A stretch of 64,000 nt of DNA from Candidatus Sulfurimonas marisnigri. Lineage in GTDB: Bacteria; Campylobacterota; Campylobacteria; Campylobacterales; Sulfurimonadaceae. Of the stretch, positions 62,797 to 64,000 are shown in pieces. Location: NCBI RefSeq assembly GCF_015265475.1, contig NZ_CP054493.1:186001-250000 (forward strand), written 5' to 3'. The position numbers and the translations under genes were made by a program. The notes under the pieces are model-generated. The model was not told the origin of the DNA. It saw only the letters and a program-made list of their open reading frames with translations, and made no database searches. How positions within the stretch are numbered: position 1 is the first letter of the stretch; each line of letters begins with the position of its first letter.

Positions 62797-63423
62797 ATGG
62801 CAAGATATAGAGGTCCAGTAGAAAAAATCGAAAGAAGATTTGGTGTATGTTTAAACCTTAAAGGTGAGCGTCGCTTGGCAGGTAAATCTGCATTAGAAAA
62901 ACGTCCTTATGGTCCTGGTCAACATGGTCAACGTCGTAAGAAAGTTTCTGAGTATGGTTTACAATTAAATGAAAAGCAAAAAGCAAAATTCATGTATGGT
63001 GTTTCTGAGAAGCAATTCCGCGCACTATTCGTTGAAGCTAAAAGAAGAGAAGGTAATACAGGTACAAACCTTATTACTTTAATTGAACAAAGACTAGATA
63101 ACGTTGTTTATCGTATGGGATTTGCTTCAACTCGTCGTTTCGCTCGTCAGCTTGTTACTCATGGCCACTTTTTAGTTGATGGCAAAAAACTTGATATCCC
63201 TTCTTACCGCGTTAAGCCTGGTCAGAAAATAGAAGTTCGTGAGAGCAGCAAAACTAATGTTCAAATTGTTCGTGCAATCGAATTAACTAACCAAACTGGT
63301 TTAGCTCCATGGGTTGACATCGATGCTGAAAAAGTATTTGGTATATTTACTCGTTTACCTGAGCGTGAAGAAGTTGTTATCCCTGTAGAAGAGCGTTTAA
63401 TCGTTGAACTTTACTCGAAATAA
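62797..63423 (+). CDS. rpsD: 30S ribosomal protein S4
   Basis: A 208-residue S4 that nucleates 30S assembly and, in other bacteria, represses the alpha operon. It starts [16 protein letters not shown] and has the S4 RNA-binding domain [20 protein letters not shown]. The N-terminal four-Cys zinc site of some S4 proteins is absent. TAAGGAGA precedes the ATG. Confidence 0.97.
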   Translation: MARYRGPVEKIERRFGVCLNLKGERRLAGKSALEKRPYGPGQHGQRRKKVSEYGLQLNEKQKAKFMYGVSEKQFRALFVEAKRREGNTGTNLITLIEQRLDNVVYRMGFASTRRFARQLVTHGHFLVDGKKLDIPSYRVKPGQKIEVRESSKTNVQIVRAIELTNQTGLAPWVDIDAEKVFGIFTRLPEREEVVIPVEERLIVELYSK

Positions 63424-63446
63424 TAGTTAATAAAAGGCGTTAGAGA

Positions 63447-64000
63447 ATGAAGAAAATAAAAACTACTCCACTTGCTCCTCAAGAGTTTGAGGTAGAACAG
63501 ATTAGTGAGAATGAAGCTAACATTATAGCATATCCGTTTGAAACAGGGTATGCTATCTCTTTGGCTCACCCACTTCGCCGTTTTTTATTAAGTAGCTCAG
63601 TTGGATATGCTCCGATAGCTATAAAAATCGAGGGTGCTAAGCATGAATTTGACTCAGTACGTGGTATGCTTGAAGATATTTCAGACTTCATATTAAATCT
63701 TAAAGAGATTCGCTTTAAATTAAATGATGAAGTTGCAGAAACAGAGATTAACTACAGCTTTGCTGGTCCTTGTACTATAAAGGGAAGCGATCTTACAAAT
63801 AATGAAGTAGAGATAGTAACTCCAGATTCTCACCTTGCTACATTAAATGAAGACTCTACCCTTAACTTTAGCATCAAGATAGCAAAAGGTATTGGTTATG
63901 TGGCAAGTGAAGACACTCATGATGAGTTAGAAGATGGGTATATAGCACTAGATGCTTATTTTACTCCTGTTCGTAGTGCAACTTATAAAATAGAGAATGT
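63447..64000 (+). CDS. rpoA: RNA polymerase alpha subunit, partial
   Basis: The first 184 codons; the gene runs out of the window. The start is the ATG at 63447 with AAAAGGCGTTAGAG upstream. The N-terminal dimerisation domain is visible: [20 protein letters not shown] and [20 protein letters not shown]. The C-terminal DNA-contact domain and rplQ, the usual next gene, lie beyond the window. Confidence 0.96.
   Translation, partial: MKKIKTTPLAPQEFEVEQISENEANIIAYPFETGYAISLAHPLRRFLLSSSVGYAPIAIKIEGAKHEFDSVRGMLEDISDFILNLKEIRFKLNDEVAETEINYSFAGPCTIKGSDLTNNEVEIVTPDSHLATLNEDSTLNFSIKIAKGIGYVASEDTHDELEDGYIALDAYFTPVRSATYKIEN

Overview
The window is a stretch of an AT-rich chromosome from a sulfur-oxidising member of the Campylobacterota (formerly Epsilonproteobacteria), most like Sulfurimonas. 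The pointers are a soxXYZAB thiosulfate-oxidation cluster with a single-haem SoxA, MqnA of the futalosine menaquinone route, a MagIII-type alkyladenine glycosylase next to an alkyltransferase, many small signal-peptide proteins, TATAAT-type promoters often without a clear -35 box, and the gene order of the S10-spc ribosomal cluster. The genus is inferred from gene content and was not tested by a search.

Layout. 1-13542: a glycogen/alpha-glucan operon, all on the + strand and tightly overlapped: end of a glycogen-binding-type protein, a sugar nucleotidyltransferase fused to a degenerate phosphohexomutase, two GH57 enzymes, a GalT-like nucleotidylyltransferase that resembles ADP-glucose phosphorylase, two GT5 glycogen synthases separated by a ROK glucokinase, and the branching enzyme. 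13563-16441: mqnA (-) and molybdenum cofactor genes moaD, moaE, moeA (+). 16507-27449: a sulfur-oxidation island: DsrE-like protein, Cache sensor, response regulator, histidine kinase, soxX-Y-Z-A-B, a porin, a thioredoxin-like protein, a second DsrE-like protein and a DUF302 protein. 27649-29307: rnhB and an AAA-type ATPase (-). 29465-40127: ribosomal S10-spc superoperon with secY, map, infA.

40143-61640 is a mixed block that separates infA from rpmJ: nnrS, chorismate mutase, the ogt/magIII repair pair, an MFS transporter, trpB, a TPR-barrel/FecR/GGDEF-EAL trio, plsC, cvfB, pyk, two envelope proteins, the arsenic operon arsR-arsC-arsB, a cysteine-rich small protein, a Cache-GGDEF gene split by a frameshift in an A7 tract, a Bax-like protein, a SplB-like radical SAM protein and a zinc-ribbon protein. 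61904-64000: rpmJ-rpsM-rpsK-rpsD-rpoA, with its own promoter that repeats the -10 region of the S10 promoter.

The most unusual signals are non-coding. (1) A family of multi-hairpin intergenic elements lies upstream of moaD, between moaE and moeA, between soxY and soxZ, and as an 81-bp tandem repeat beside rnhB; their stems show compensatory base changes around a conserved YAGC loop. (2) The palindrome CTACATGTAG is strongly over-represented, inside genes and as inverted pairs that form terminator-like hairpins. (3) A 21-bp hairpin with three G-U wobbles ends the sox region. No CRISPR array, prophage, transposase, rRNA or tRNA gene was seen.
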